Origin: an uncultured Eubacteriales bacterium
GTDB taxonomy: Bacteria > Bacillota > Clostridia > Oscillospirales > CAG-272
Reading direction: 5' to 3'
NCBI GenBank assembly: GCA_900321265.1
Contig: ONVJ01000040.1
Span: forward strand, 1 to 13,765
Length of the DNA stretch: 13,765 nucleotides
The position numbers were made by a program, and so were the translations under genes. The notes beneath the pieces are model-generated. The model was given only the letters and a program-made list of their open reading frames with translations. It did no database searches and had not been told where the DNA came from. The number at the start of each line of letters is the position of its first letter. Positions within the stretch are counted from its first letter, which is position 1. Positions 6,619 through 13,765 of this stretch are shown one piece after another.

Positions 6619-8103
6619 TCATTCTCCTTTCGGTCGGGATTTTTTGCGCGGATCATCCTCGCTGACCGCCGTCAGGCCGTCAAGCGAGCCCTTGATGAGC
6701 ATGAGCCCGTGCTCGGCGAGCTGGGCGCGGCAGCCCTCGATGTATTCTCCGCGCTCCTTCGGATGTGCGAACCGCTCCTGCGCGTCATATACTACGACCT
6801 CGTTCTCGCCGTATGAGCCGCTGTCGGAAGCGCAGGGCATGGTGCAGAGGCTGGTCACCGTGGGGGTGTCAAGAGTGGGCAGCACGAAGACGAATTTCGC
6901 GTCTTCGCTGTCGCCGATCATTTTTGAGAGCCCGGCGACCGTCTTTTCGGCCGGAGCCACAGGGGCGGTCGCGAAGAGTCTGAATATCGTGTCGAAATCG
7001 GCGGATGAGCGGAGCTCGAAGAAGTAGGCTCCGATCTCGGAGCGCTCGTCGAACCACATAAGGTTGACCGTCCTTCCGCTGCGGAGCTCCTTAAGCACCG
7101 AAGCTACCGTGAGCTCGACCACGCCGTCGGCGCAGTATTCGTTCATGTCCTCGTATGCCTCGTCGGATACCAGCTCGGCGACATCGGGAGCGGGCTGAGA
7201 GGCGGTATCGCTCCCGACCGGGACGAAGGGCTTTTCGGGAGGTTCTGTCGGGAATCTGACCGAAAGGTCGGCAAGGATATAGGTAATGTCGGTGGTGCCC
7301 GAGTTGTAGTCCTTGACTATCAGATCCTCGGTCTTGGATGAGAGCTTCCAGTGGATGCTCTTGAGAGGGTCTCCGAGACGGTAGTCCCTTATGTCAGAGA
7401 CCTCGATCTTCTCATAGCTGTTGGGGGATTTTTTGGTCTGCTTCGCCGAGTCGGACACCGTCTGGGCGGTGTCGTCCTCGAGGACGAGCTTCCTCGGGAG
7501 CACGTAGACGGTGGTGAAGCTGTCGATGTCGACTCTTACCCGGATCATTCTGAAGAAGTCGTAGACGTAGAGGCAGCTTACTCCGATCTCGTAGGTCCCG
7601 CGAAAGCGGAACTTGACCGGATTCTTCATTTCGTAATCAGACAGCGGCGCCATCGAGATCTTCACGCAGCGCTCGGCAGTCCTGACGCTGTTGACGAGCG
7701 GGAGTCTGAAATAGGCGTCGATGAAGGGGAAGGGAAGGATCGATTCGTTTATCAGCCTGAAATGGTATTCGGTATCTGCGTTTTTTTCGGTGAACTCAGC
7801 CTCTGAGATCATATACAGCTTGAGCGCGCGTCTGGCGATCAGCGAATAGAGCAGCGAGGCGACGGGCAGAAATGAGATGAAGCCGAAGAAGATGTTCGAC
7901 GCGGGAGAGCGCAAAAACTGGGTAAAGAGAAGGCCTGCGAGCCATACGACGCCCCAGATTATCAGTCCGGGAGCCGCCGACACCGATCTCCACCGCTGCG
8001 CCGCGGGGAGGGAGCTCCTCTGTTTCTTCGATCTTTTTTCCGCCCGTTCTTTTTCTTTCTTTCCGGTTCCGTTTCGGGTCCGGGAGGCGGTCTTTCTGGG
8101 CAT
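6619..8103 (-). CDS. DUF58 family membrane protein
   Basis: A 494-residue protein, the usual partner of MoxR ATPases. Using numbering from the TTG at 8109: residues 1-45 are a basic cytoplasmic tail (KKEKERAEKRSKK), and two membrane helices lie at about 48-66 and 70-92. A beta-rich region (about 100-210) follows, and the DUF58 signature is at 237-270 (SDIRDYRLGDPLKSIHWK, then LIVKDY), the family's x-R-x-Y-x-x-GD-x-x-x-x-I-x-W-K motif. After it comes a von Willebrand A-like strand, ILADLSVRF, whose metal site (normally D-x-S-x-S) is only partly kept. The ATG at 8103 is preferred because AAGGCGG (8112-8118) is 8 nt upstream; the TTG at 8109 has only a 2-nt gap. It lies 21 nt after the MoxR stop and abuts the transglutaminase gene. 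It probably scaffolds the ATPase at the membrane. Confidence 0.88.
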   Translation of the reverse strand: MPRKTASRTRNGTGKKEKERAEKRSKKQRSSLPAAQRWRSVSAAPGLIIWGVVWLAGLLFTQFLRSPASNIFFGFISFLPVASLLYSLIARRALKLYMISEAEFTEKNADTEYHFRLINESILPFPFIDAYFRLPLVNSVRTAERCVKISMAPLSDYEMKNPVKFRFRGTYEIGVSCLYVYDFFRMIRVRVDIDSFTTVYVLPRKLVLEDDTAQTVSDSAKQTKKSPNSYEKIEVSDIRDYRLGDPLKSIHWKLSSKTEDLIVKDYNSGTTDITYILADLSVRFPTEPPEKPFVPVGSDTASQPAPDVAELVSDEAYEDMNEYCADGVVELTVASVLKELRSGRTVNLMWFDERSEIGAYFFELRSSADFDTIFRLFATAPVAPAEKTVAGLSKMIGDSEDAKFVFVLPTLDTPTVTSLCTMPCASDSGSYGENEVVVYDAQERFAHPKERGEYIEGCRAQLAEHGLMLIKGSLDGLTAVSEDDPRKKSRPKGE

Positions 8104-8124
8104 TGTCAATACCGCCTTCTCGCG

Positions 8125-9117
<993 letters not shown>

Positions 9118-9165
9118 GGTTTGACCTTTCATTTATATTCGGATTTCAGATTTCTGATACGGGCC

Positions 9166-9190
9166 GCCCTGACGCGACCGCGTCAAGGGC
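9166..9190 (-). other. Hairpin in the MoxR operon leader
   Basis: GCCCTGACGC (9166-9175) pairs with GCGTCAAGGGC (9180-9190) around the loop GACC, with one bulged A. It sits in the roughly 98-nt untranslated leader between the predicted start (about 9215) and the MoxR start codon. No T-run follows on the minus strand. It could be a leader structure or an operator; neither is proved. Confidence 0.4.
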
Positions 9191-9221
9191 AGACTTTTGC
9201 TTTTATTAGTAATAATAATTA

Positions 9222-9250
9222 ATTATAACTCATAAGCCGGAAAAAATCAA
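9222..9250 (-). promoter_or_regulatory. Promoter of the MoxR-DUF58-transglutaminase operon
   Basis: Minus strand TTGATT (9245-9250), a 17-bp spacer, then a perfect TATAAT (9222-9227) in a strongly AT-rich block. Expected start is near 9215. No TGn extension is present, unlike the other promoters in the window. Confidence 0.7.
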
Positions 9251-9363
9251 GAGTATTTTGTGTGAAGCGCGGGTGAACTGGCGGTGTTTTCCGGAGGCGG
9301 CAGAGAAAAAACGTTTTTTGCCTGTCCTCTGGGTCAAGTCTGATGATTTGACGCATATTTTTC
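9251..9363. other. Spacer between divergent promoters, with a palindrome
   Basis: The gap between the divergent MoxR and HD promoters holds a perfect 14-bp palindrome AAAAAACGTTTTTT (9306-9319) and a short inverted repeat GTCAA/TTGAC (9333-9337 and 9348-9352). Either could be a regulator site or intrinsically bent DNA. I see no gene here. Confidence 0.4.
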
Positions 9364-9392
9364 TTGCAGAGCAGTGGGAAATATGATAAAAT
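9364..9392 (+). promoter_or_regulatory. Promoter of the HD-domain gene
   Basis: TTGCAG (9364-9369), a 17-bp spacer, then TAAAAT (9387-9392) preceded by TGA, giving an extended -10 (TGATAAAAT). The -35 is weak, as is common where an extended -10 is present. Expected start is near 9399, which would put any coding start upstream of that outside the mRNA. Confidence 0.55.
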
Positions 9393-9409
9393 ATTAAAAG
9401 ACACTCCTG

Positions 9410-9488
9410 GCGGGACGAGGTTTTTTCCGTCTTCCCGCTGCAGGGGCACCGGTCTCCGGGAGTTACCCCTGCCGGACCGTCTGTCCGG
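9410..9488 (+). ncRNA. Candidate structured 5' leader of the HD gene (three hairpins)
   Basis: Three consecutive stems follow the predicted transcription start: GCGGGA/TCCCGC (9410-9415 with 9433-9438), GCAGGGG/CCCCTGC (9440-9446 with 9466-9472) and CCGGAC/GTCCGG (9472-9477 with 9483-9488). The last two share base 9472, so they may compete. The leader is about 120 nt. It does not match any riboswitch I recognise, and no T-run follows the stems. Confidence 0.35.
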
Positions 9489-9522
9489 ATCACAGATGAC
9501 TGAAAGTGAGAGAGAAAAAACA

Positions 9523-10140
9523 ATGACCGACCGCGAACTACAGGAGCAGAAACAGAAATTCATATCGGTGTTCAGAAGCAGGATCACGAGAGAGGGCTCG
9601 GAGAATCTTCTGAACTGGCTCTGCTCAGACCAGAGCGATTTCTTCTACGCTCCCGCTTCCACGAGATACCACGGAGCCGAGAACGGAGGGCTCTGCCGGC
9701 ACAGTCTGAACGTCTATGAATGCCTTGTCGACATCCTCGGAAGGAAGAGGATGAAGGAGGTCTACGGGATCAGCTATTCCGACGAGAGCATCGCGGTCGC
9801 GGCGCTGCTTCACGATATCTGCAAGGTGAATTTCTATACCTATGAGACCCGCAACGTAAAGAAAGACGGCGTCTGGGTCCAGGCGCCGTATTTCGGGATC
9901 GACGACCGTCTCCCCTACGGACACGGCGAAAAATCTGTATACATCGTATCCGGATTTATGAAGCTGACGAGAGACGAGGCCTTCGCGATCAGGTATCACA
10001 TGGGCTTCTCGGGAACCGAGGACAACAACACCGTCGGTAAGGCTCTCGAGATGTTCCCTCTCGCCTTCGCGCTTTCGGTCGCCGATCAGGAGGCGGCGTA
10101 TTTCCTGGAGGGATCGGCCGCCGGAAATGAGACGCACTGA
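9523..10140 (+). CDS. HD-domain phosphohydrolase
   Basis: A 205-residue cytoplasmic metal-dependent hydrolase of the HD superfamily. The metal-binding series is intact: His60 (GLCRHSLNVYE), His97-Asp98 (ALLHDICKVNFY), His134 (YGHGEKSV), His159 (IRYHMG) and Asp188 (SVADQEAAY). The pattern 'HSLNVYE, then LLHDICK, then HGEKS' resembles the HD domains of YhaM-type 3'-5' exonucleases and related nucleotidases, but no OB-fold or other domain is attached, so the substrate (nucleotide or RNA end) is open. The start is uncertain. The ATG at 9523 fits the family; an in-frame ATG at 9496 is possible, and both have weak ribosome sites. The frame stays open back to 9364, but that part overlaps the promoter and hairpin leader and reads as non-protein. 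The stop overlaps the next gene by 14 nt, suggesting translational coupling. Confidence 0.83.
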   Translation: MTDRELQEQKQKFISVFRSRITREGSENLLNWLCSDQSDFFYAPASTRYHGAENGGLCRHSLNVYECLVDILGRKRMKEVYGISYSDESIAVAALLHDICKVNFYTYETRNVKKDGVWVQAPYFGIDDRLPYGHGEKSVYIVSGFMKLTRDEAFAIRYHMGFSGTEDNNTVGKALEMFPLAFALSVADQEAAYFLEGSAAGNETH

Positions 10141-10834
10141 CACCCCGGCCGCGCTGAAGGCTGTCGCCCTGCTCGGATACGCCTCTCCCGCGATCTGCTC
10201 GATCCTTTCCTTTGTCTTCTGCGGCATGGAAGTCTGGCGCTTCACCGACGGAAAGACAGTGAGGACGGCGCAGTCGGTATATCAGCTCGCCGCTTCCGCG
10301 ACCTCGGGCTCGAAGACGACGCTCGCCGACGCGACGGCGGAAAAGGTCGACAAAGGCCTTGCCGGATGGCTGCAGCCTTCGGCTCCCGTCATCTGGATCA
10401 TACTCATCCTGACGGCGATATTTTCCTTCTGGCTGATCGGGTTTGCGGTCGCCGCGCTTTCGCACCCTTCGGACAGTCGCGAGGCGAACCGGATCAAGGT
10501 CTGGTTCAGGCTGCTCTTTCCGTCGAGGTTTCTGCAGTTCCTCCTTCCCTGGCTCTCCTGCCTTCCGCTCTGCCTGCCCAATTACGTCGCTAACCGCTTC
10601 GCGAAATACTATCCGGTCAGAGAGCAGCTTGAGACGACGGTGGTATACAACGACTGGTCGGTCTTCACGAAGGGCTTTTCGCCGCTGCTCGCGATATTCT
10701 GCGCCGCGGTCGTCTCCACCCTGCTTTTCTTCTTCGCCGGGCGCGCCGCCGCGGAGAACAGGCTTGACCTCTATACAAGATATGAACCGCCCGCAGATAA
10801 GCCCGAGAGCGGAAGAGGCGGTAAAAGAAGGTAA
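10127..10834 (+). CDS. Four-helix membrane protein of unknown function
   Basis: I do not recognise this 235-residue protein. Four hydrophobic segments are visible: about 11-35 (following a basic MRRTD start), 87-111 (VIWIILILTAIFSFWLIGF), 135-153 and 184-205 (LLAIFCAAVVSTLLFFFAG). A polar stretch of about 50 residues separates helices one and two, a basic amphipathic stretch (KVWFRLLFPSRF) precedes helix three, and the tail is polar and basic (GRGGKRR). By the positive-inside rule both ends are probably cytoplasmic. No enzymatic motif is seen. The gene begins 14 nt inside the HD gene, with GGAGGG at 10107-10112 (14-nt spacing, longer than ideal), so its translation probably depends on termination of the HD gene. 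The bidirectional terminator begins 11 nt after its stop. Confidence 0.75.
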   Translation: MRRTDTPAALKAVALLGYASPAICSILSFVFCGMEVWRFTDGKTVRTAQSVYQLAASATSGSKTTLADATAEKVDKGLAGWLQPSAPVIWIILILTAIFSFWLIGFAVAALSHPSDSREANRIKVWFRLLFPSRFLQFLLPWLSCLPLCLPNYVANRFAKYYPVREQLETTVVYNDWSVFTKGFSPLLAIFCAAVVSTLLFFFAGRAAAENRLDLYTRYEPPADKPESGRGGKRR

Positions 10835-10844
10835 AAAATAATGA

Positions 10845-10892
10845 TTCGGGGCTGTCCGGAAACGCGCTCGCGCGATCCGGGACAGCCCCGAA
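10845..10892. terminator. Bidirectional terminator between convergent genes
   Basis: TTCGGGGCTGTCC (10845-10857) pairs perfectly with 10880-10892, extended by GGA/TCC with one bulged G, around a GC-rich loop that can itself form CGCG/CGCG. A run of seven T (10899-10905) follows on the plus strand, and a run of six A (10833-10838) gives a T-run on the minus strand. It therefore serves both the HD/membrane-protein unit and the GDPD gene, whose stop lies 28 nt away. Confidence 0.88.
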
Positions 10893-10919
10893 CTTCTGTT
10901 TTTTTATACTGTTCCTCCG

Positions 10920-13745
10920 TCAGTCTTTGCGGCGTATCAGTGCGTAGGAGCAGCAGACGGCGGCAATGACGATCGCCGCGCCGCCGGCAAGCGACCGGCA
11001 GCCGCCGGAGGGCGTCTCACCGGTTTCGGTACCGGTCGCGGTCTCGCTCCCGGTCCCCGGCCCGGCTGTCCCGGACTCGGGGGCGCCTGTTTCCGAAGAG
11101 ATGGCTTCGGAGGAATCTGACGGGGTCTGACCCGCGGGAGTCAGGGTCAGCAGCTCGGTGACCTTCCAGTAGGTCTTTCCGTGACCCGTCGTGCACTTGA
11201 GTTTGAAGAAGACGTCCGCCGACGCGAAATCCCCCCCGAAGCTGCCGTCTTTTGAAGTAAAGGAGATATCTCCTCCGGTCTTTCCGACTGTGACCATCTT
11301 CACCTTTCCGGTGACGTCGGTGCGGTCTCCCTTGTAGGTCTCGGCAAAGATCCGGCAGATCCCGGTCTCTTTGTCGTACTCGGCCTCAAGCTTCTTTACG
11401 AGAGAGGAGCACCAGTCGGAATAGTTGGTCGTTATCCCGCGCGTACCCGCGACGAAGTAGCTGTCGAAGTCGGCGGCCTTGTTTACCGTCCAGATCCAGG
11501 TCGTGACGCCGCGCGCGAAGAGAGCTCCGGTAAGTTTCGTTCCGAGGGCTCCCGAAGCGTAGCTCGGGCTGTAGACCGCCGAGAGCGGCTGGACCTTGTC
11601 CATGATCGAGGGAAGGATCCCGTATACGTTCTCCTCCGAGGGTTTGATCGAGCTGTTCAGCCATGCCTCGGGGATATCCGCGAGCTCGTTCCGAAGCGCC
11701 GCCAGAGGGGTGTCGTGGAAGGAGATGACGACGACCTCTTCCTTCATGTCGTACTTCTTTATCAGCTCGGCGAGAGTCTTCACCATGTTCGAGTTGTTTT
11801 CCTTGATCTCGATGACGATCGTCTTCCCACTGCCCTTGAACTCTTTAAGATAGTCCTCGAGCGCCGGGATCGGCTCGGGGTCGATGCCCGCGACCGTCTG
11901 TATGGTGTACTGGGCAAGCTGCTTCGAAGTCATCGCCGTGATGCTTCCGGTCCCGTTCGTGGTGCGGTCGATCGTCGAGTCGTGCATGACCATGAGGACG
12001 CCGTCGCGCACGAGGTAGATGTCGTTCTCGACCATGCAGGCGCCGAGTGACGTCGCGAGCACCGAGCCCGCCAGCGAGTTCTCCTGAGCCTGAGAGGGGA
12101 TCCCCCTGTGGCCGATTATGTTGGGATATCTTGTCAGGGTGTATTTGTCATAGTATTTCGACATCGCCGATGCCGCCGCGGCGGGATCTGGAGTAATGAT
12201 GCCGCATACTCCGCGGTTCGCGACCGAAACAGTCTCCGGGTCTGATGCGCCAGTCTCGGCCCAGACCTCGATATATCTGTCCTGGAGAAAATCGACGTTC
12301 TCCCGCGTGAGCAGCTCTTCGGGAAGGATGACGATCCTGGCGCCGCAGGAGGTCGTCTCCTGTCTCACCGACTCCTTGGTGCCGGCTGTCGCGCGGTAGA
12401 TCCCGTAGATGTATTTCCATCCGTCGACCGCCGTCCTTATGACCGACCTGTCGGATGACATAATGAAGGCGTCACGCTTGTCGGAGGATTTCAGCTCCGC
12501 CGCGAGCGCCGCGGCCGCGGAGGAACTATCGGTCTCGAAAACCGGGATCTTTTTTCCGCCCAGGACCTCAAAGACCTCGCCGACCGTAAGCGCCGTCTCG
12601 GTCTCGTTCTTCTTCAGCTTCACCGACAGTCTGCCGCCTTCATACGTCAGCGGCAGGATGACGGATGTCGCCGGATTGGCATATGGGGCGGATATATCCT
12701 CGACCGAAGCCGGCCTCGTCGAGAGCACCGGACCGAGCGATATGTTCGTCTCGGGCAGCGAGAGCTCAGCGTAACCGCCCGGGATGCTGTCGTCGATGAC
12801 CTCAGACGCCGGATTGAGATAGACCGCGATTCGATCGACCGTCATCGTCAGGCCTCTGACCTGCAGGCCGATGCCGCCGGCGCGGTAGAGGGTGTTGCTG
12901 TAAGTAAGGACGGTCTTTCCGTCGATCGAGTAGTTCGACTCTGTCCCCGCGAAGGACACCGAGATCCTGTTGTAGGAGCTGTTCGACGCCGTCGCCGGGC
13001 CTTTGACTACGACGTCCCAGGCGTTGGCCTCGGTCCGGTGGGCGATCTCGGCGCCGTTAGAGAGGGAGGAGTCGTACCTGAGAGCCGTCTGCATATAGGG
13101 ATAGTTGGCATTCTGCACCCGGTACATGACCGATCCCCAGCGGGAGCTCGCGCCGTTCGGATCAGAAAGGAAGAGATCGGCGTCGACGATGGCGTCGCCG
13201 AAGACGTCGAGCCAGGAGGGAAGAAGAAGGCGTATGTAGGCGTCTCCGCTGTTGGAGGCGTTGAGGATGAGCGCTCCCTTAACGGCGTCGTGGGTGACCG
13301 TCGCTCCCGTCGTCTTCTGTACCGTCCGGTAGGCCGAGGCCTCGAAGGCGGAAAAGCCGTCTTCATGGAGGGTGTAGGCGGTATCCGACGGATCCTTTGC
13401 CACGGCGTATACCGTTCGCTTCTGCGAGCCGTATTCCGCCTCGAGCTTCACGACCCCGGCTGCAGACGGGGTATAGCTCGCGATCGCGCTCCCGTCAAGC
13501 TTCCAGGTTATCTTCGATCCGTCGACTGCCCCCTCCTTTTCGGAGAACTGGACCTGACACGCGGTAAGATCCAGAGCCTTGCCGACATCGGTCCCGAGCG
13601 CGGGCGACGAAAATGTAGCGACGGTTATCTGTGCGCTTTCCGCCGCCGAAGGAGACGCCGACGCCGCGAATGCGGCGGCCAGAATGACCAGCGAGAGAAG
13701 CAGCGGCAGGGCGCGTTTCGACAGCATTTGTTTGTGTTTTTTCAC
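10920..13745 (-). CDS. Surface glycerophosphodiester phosphodiesterase, multidomain
   Basis: A 941-residue exported enzyme expected to hydrolyse glycerophosphodiesters, perhaps from lipids or teichoic acid, to glycerol-3-phosphate and an alcohol. The order is: signal peptide (1 to about 34, MKKHK then LPLLLSLVILAAAFAASA); a beta-rich region, at about 110-320 possibly a LamG/concanavalin-like binding module; a degenerate GDPD-like region (about 350-525); and the active GDPD barrel (about 540-785). The latter has His546 (GHRG), Glu573 and Asp575 (VENDIYL) and His588 (MHDST, then RTTNGTGS), the complete catalytic and metal set. A small beta region (about 785-875) and a Ser/Thr/Gly linker follow, then a GGC motif (Cys916), a membrane helix and RRKD at the end. 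The start is GTG at 13745 with GAGG 7 nt upstream; no ATG suits. LPXTG is absent. The promoter lies outside the window. Confidence 0.88.
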   Translation of the reverse strand: MKKHKQMLSKRALPLLLSLVILAAAFAASASPSAAESAQITVATFSSPALGTDVGKALDLTACQVQFSEKEGAVDGSKITWKLDGSAIASYTPSAAGVVKLEAEYGSQKRTVYAVAKDPSDTAYTLHEDGFSAFEASAYRTVQKTTGATVTHDAVKGALILNASNSGDAYIRLLLPSWLDVFGDAIVDADLFLSDPNGASSRWGSVMYRVQNANYPYMQTALRYDSSLSNGAEIAHRTEANAWDVVVKGPATASNSSYNRISVSFAGTESNYSIDGKTVLTYSNTLYRAGGIGLQVRGLTMTVDRIAVYLNPASEVIDDSIPGGYAELSLPETNISLGPVLSTRPASVEDISAPYANPATSVILPLTYEGGRLSVKLKKNETETALTVGEVFEVLGGKKIPVFETDSSSAAAALAAELKSSDKRDAFIMSSDRSVIRTAVDGWKYIYGIYRATAGTKESVRQETTSCGARIVILPEELLTRENVDFLQDRYIEVWAETGASDPETVSVANRGVCGIITPDPAAAASAMSKYYDKYTLTRYPNIIGHRGIPSQAQENSLAGSVLATSLGACMVENDIYLVRDGVLMVMHDSTIDRTTNGTGSITAMTSKQLAQYTIQTVAGIDPEPIPALEDYLKEFKGSGKTIVIEIKENNSNMVKTLAELIKKYDMKEEVVVISFHDTPLAALRNELADIPEAWLNSSIKPSEENVYGILPSIMDKVQPLSAVYSPSYASGALGTKLTGALFARGVTTWIWTVNKAADFDSYFVAGTRGITTNYSDWCSSLVKKLEAEYDKETGICRIFAETYKGDRTDVTGKVKMVTVGKTGGDISFTSKDGSFGGDFASADVFFKLKCTTGHGKTYWKVTELLTLTPAGQTPSDSSEAISSETGAPESGTAGPGTGSETATGTETGETPSGGCRSLAGGAAIVIAAVCCSYALIRRKD

Positions 13746-13765
13746 CTTGAGACCTCATTGTCCGA

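Noticed and set aside
9118..9132. MoxR start at the ATG at 9132
   Set aside because: No ribosome site lies before it, while AAAGG is correctly spaced before the ATG at 9117.
9364..9522. N-terminal extension of the HD protein back to a TTG at 9364
   Set aside because: The extension overlaps a predicted extended -10 promoter and three hairpins, has no ribosome site, and its translation does not look like protein.
10845..10892. GC-rich hairpin as a tRNA or other RNA gene
   Set aside because: It lacks a cloverleaf. The symmetric T-runs and the convergent genes identify it as a bidirectional terminator.

Overview
The window reads as a chromosomal segment from a Clostridia-class Bacillota, probably a gut or rumen member of the Oscillospiraceae/Eubacteriales. 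The reasons are the GC-rich coding DNA with sharply AT-rich intergenic promoters, the strong Shine-Dalgarno sites, sigma-A-type promoters with extended -10 elements, a DUF4364 protein, a Sigma-H-like factor beside a double zinc-ribbon protein, and a MoxR/DUF58/transglutaminase operon. The taxonomic call is an inference from gene content. Nothing in the window marks a mobile element, prophage, CRISPR array or defence island.

Layout. Bases 1-379 (minus strand) hold the N-terminal 126 codons of homoserine dehydrogenase (hom), cut by the window edge. It diverges from a DUF4364 winged-helix gene (561-1130, plus); both promoters can be read in the AT-rich gap. Bases 1217-2260 (minus) hold a probable two-gene unit: a Sigma-H-like sigma-70 factor, then a 106-residue protein with four CXXC pairs. 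It has a near-consensus promoter at one end and an 18-bp hairpin terminator at the other. Bases 2600-9117 (minus) are a three-gene operon in the order MoxR AAA+ ATPase, DUF58 protein, and a very large multi-spanning membrane transglutaminase, closed by a 19-bp perfect hairpin.

Divergent from that operon, bases 9523-10834 (plus) hold an HD-domain phosphohydrolase and an overlapping four-helix membrane protein of unknown function. The HD gene is preceded by a leader of about 120 nt with three consecutive predicted hairpins. A bidirectional terminator then separates this pair from a convergent 941-residue secreted glycerophosphodiester phosphodiesterase (10920-13745, minus). That protein appears to carry a degenerate GDPD domain ahead of the active one, and ends in a Gly-Gly-Cys / transmembrane / Arg-Arg-Lys-Asp tail.

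How the genes work together. Homoserine dehydrogenase serves aspartate-family amino-acid synthesis. The MoxR/DUF58/transglutaminase operon is a widespread envelope-associated set in which the ATPase is thought to act on partner proteins at the membrane. The GDPD enzyme would act at the cell surface on glycerophosphodiesters. The remaining genes are regulatory or of unknown role. I see no clear undescribed system. The most unusual items are the architecture of the GDPD protein, the long charged cytoplasmic insert in the transglutaminase, and the structured leader of the HD gene.
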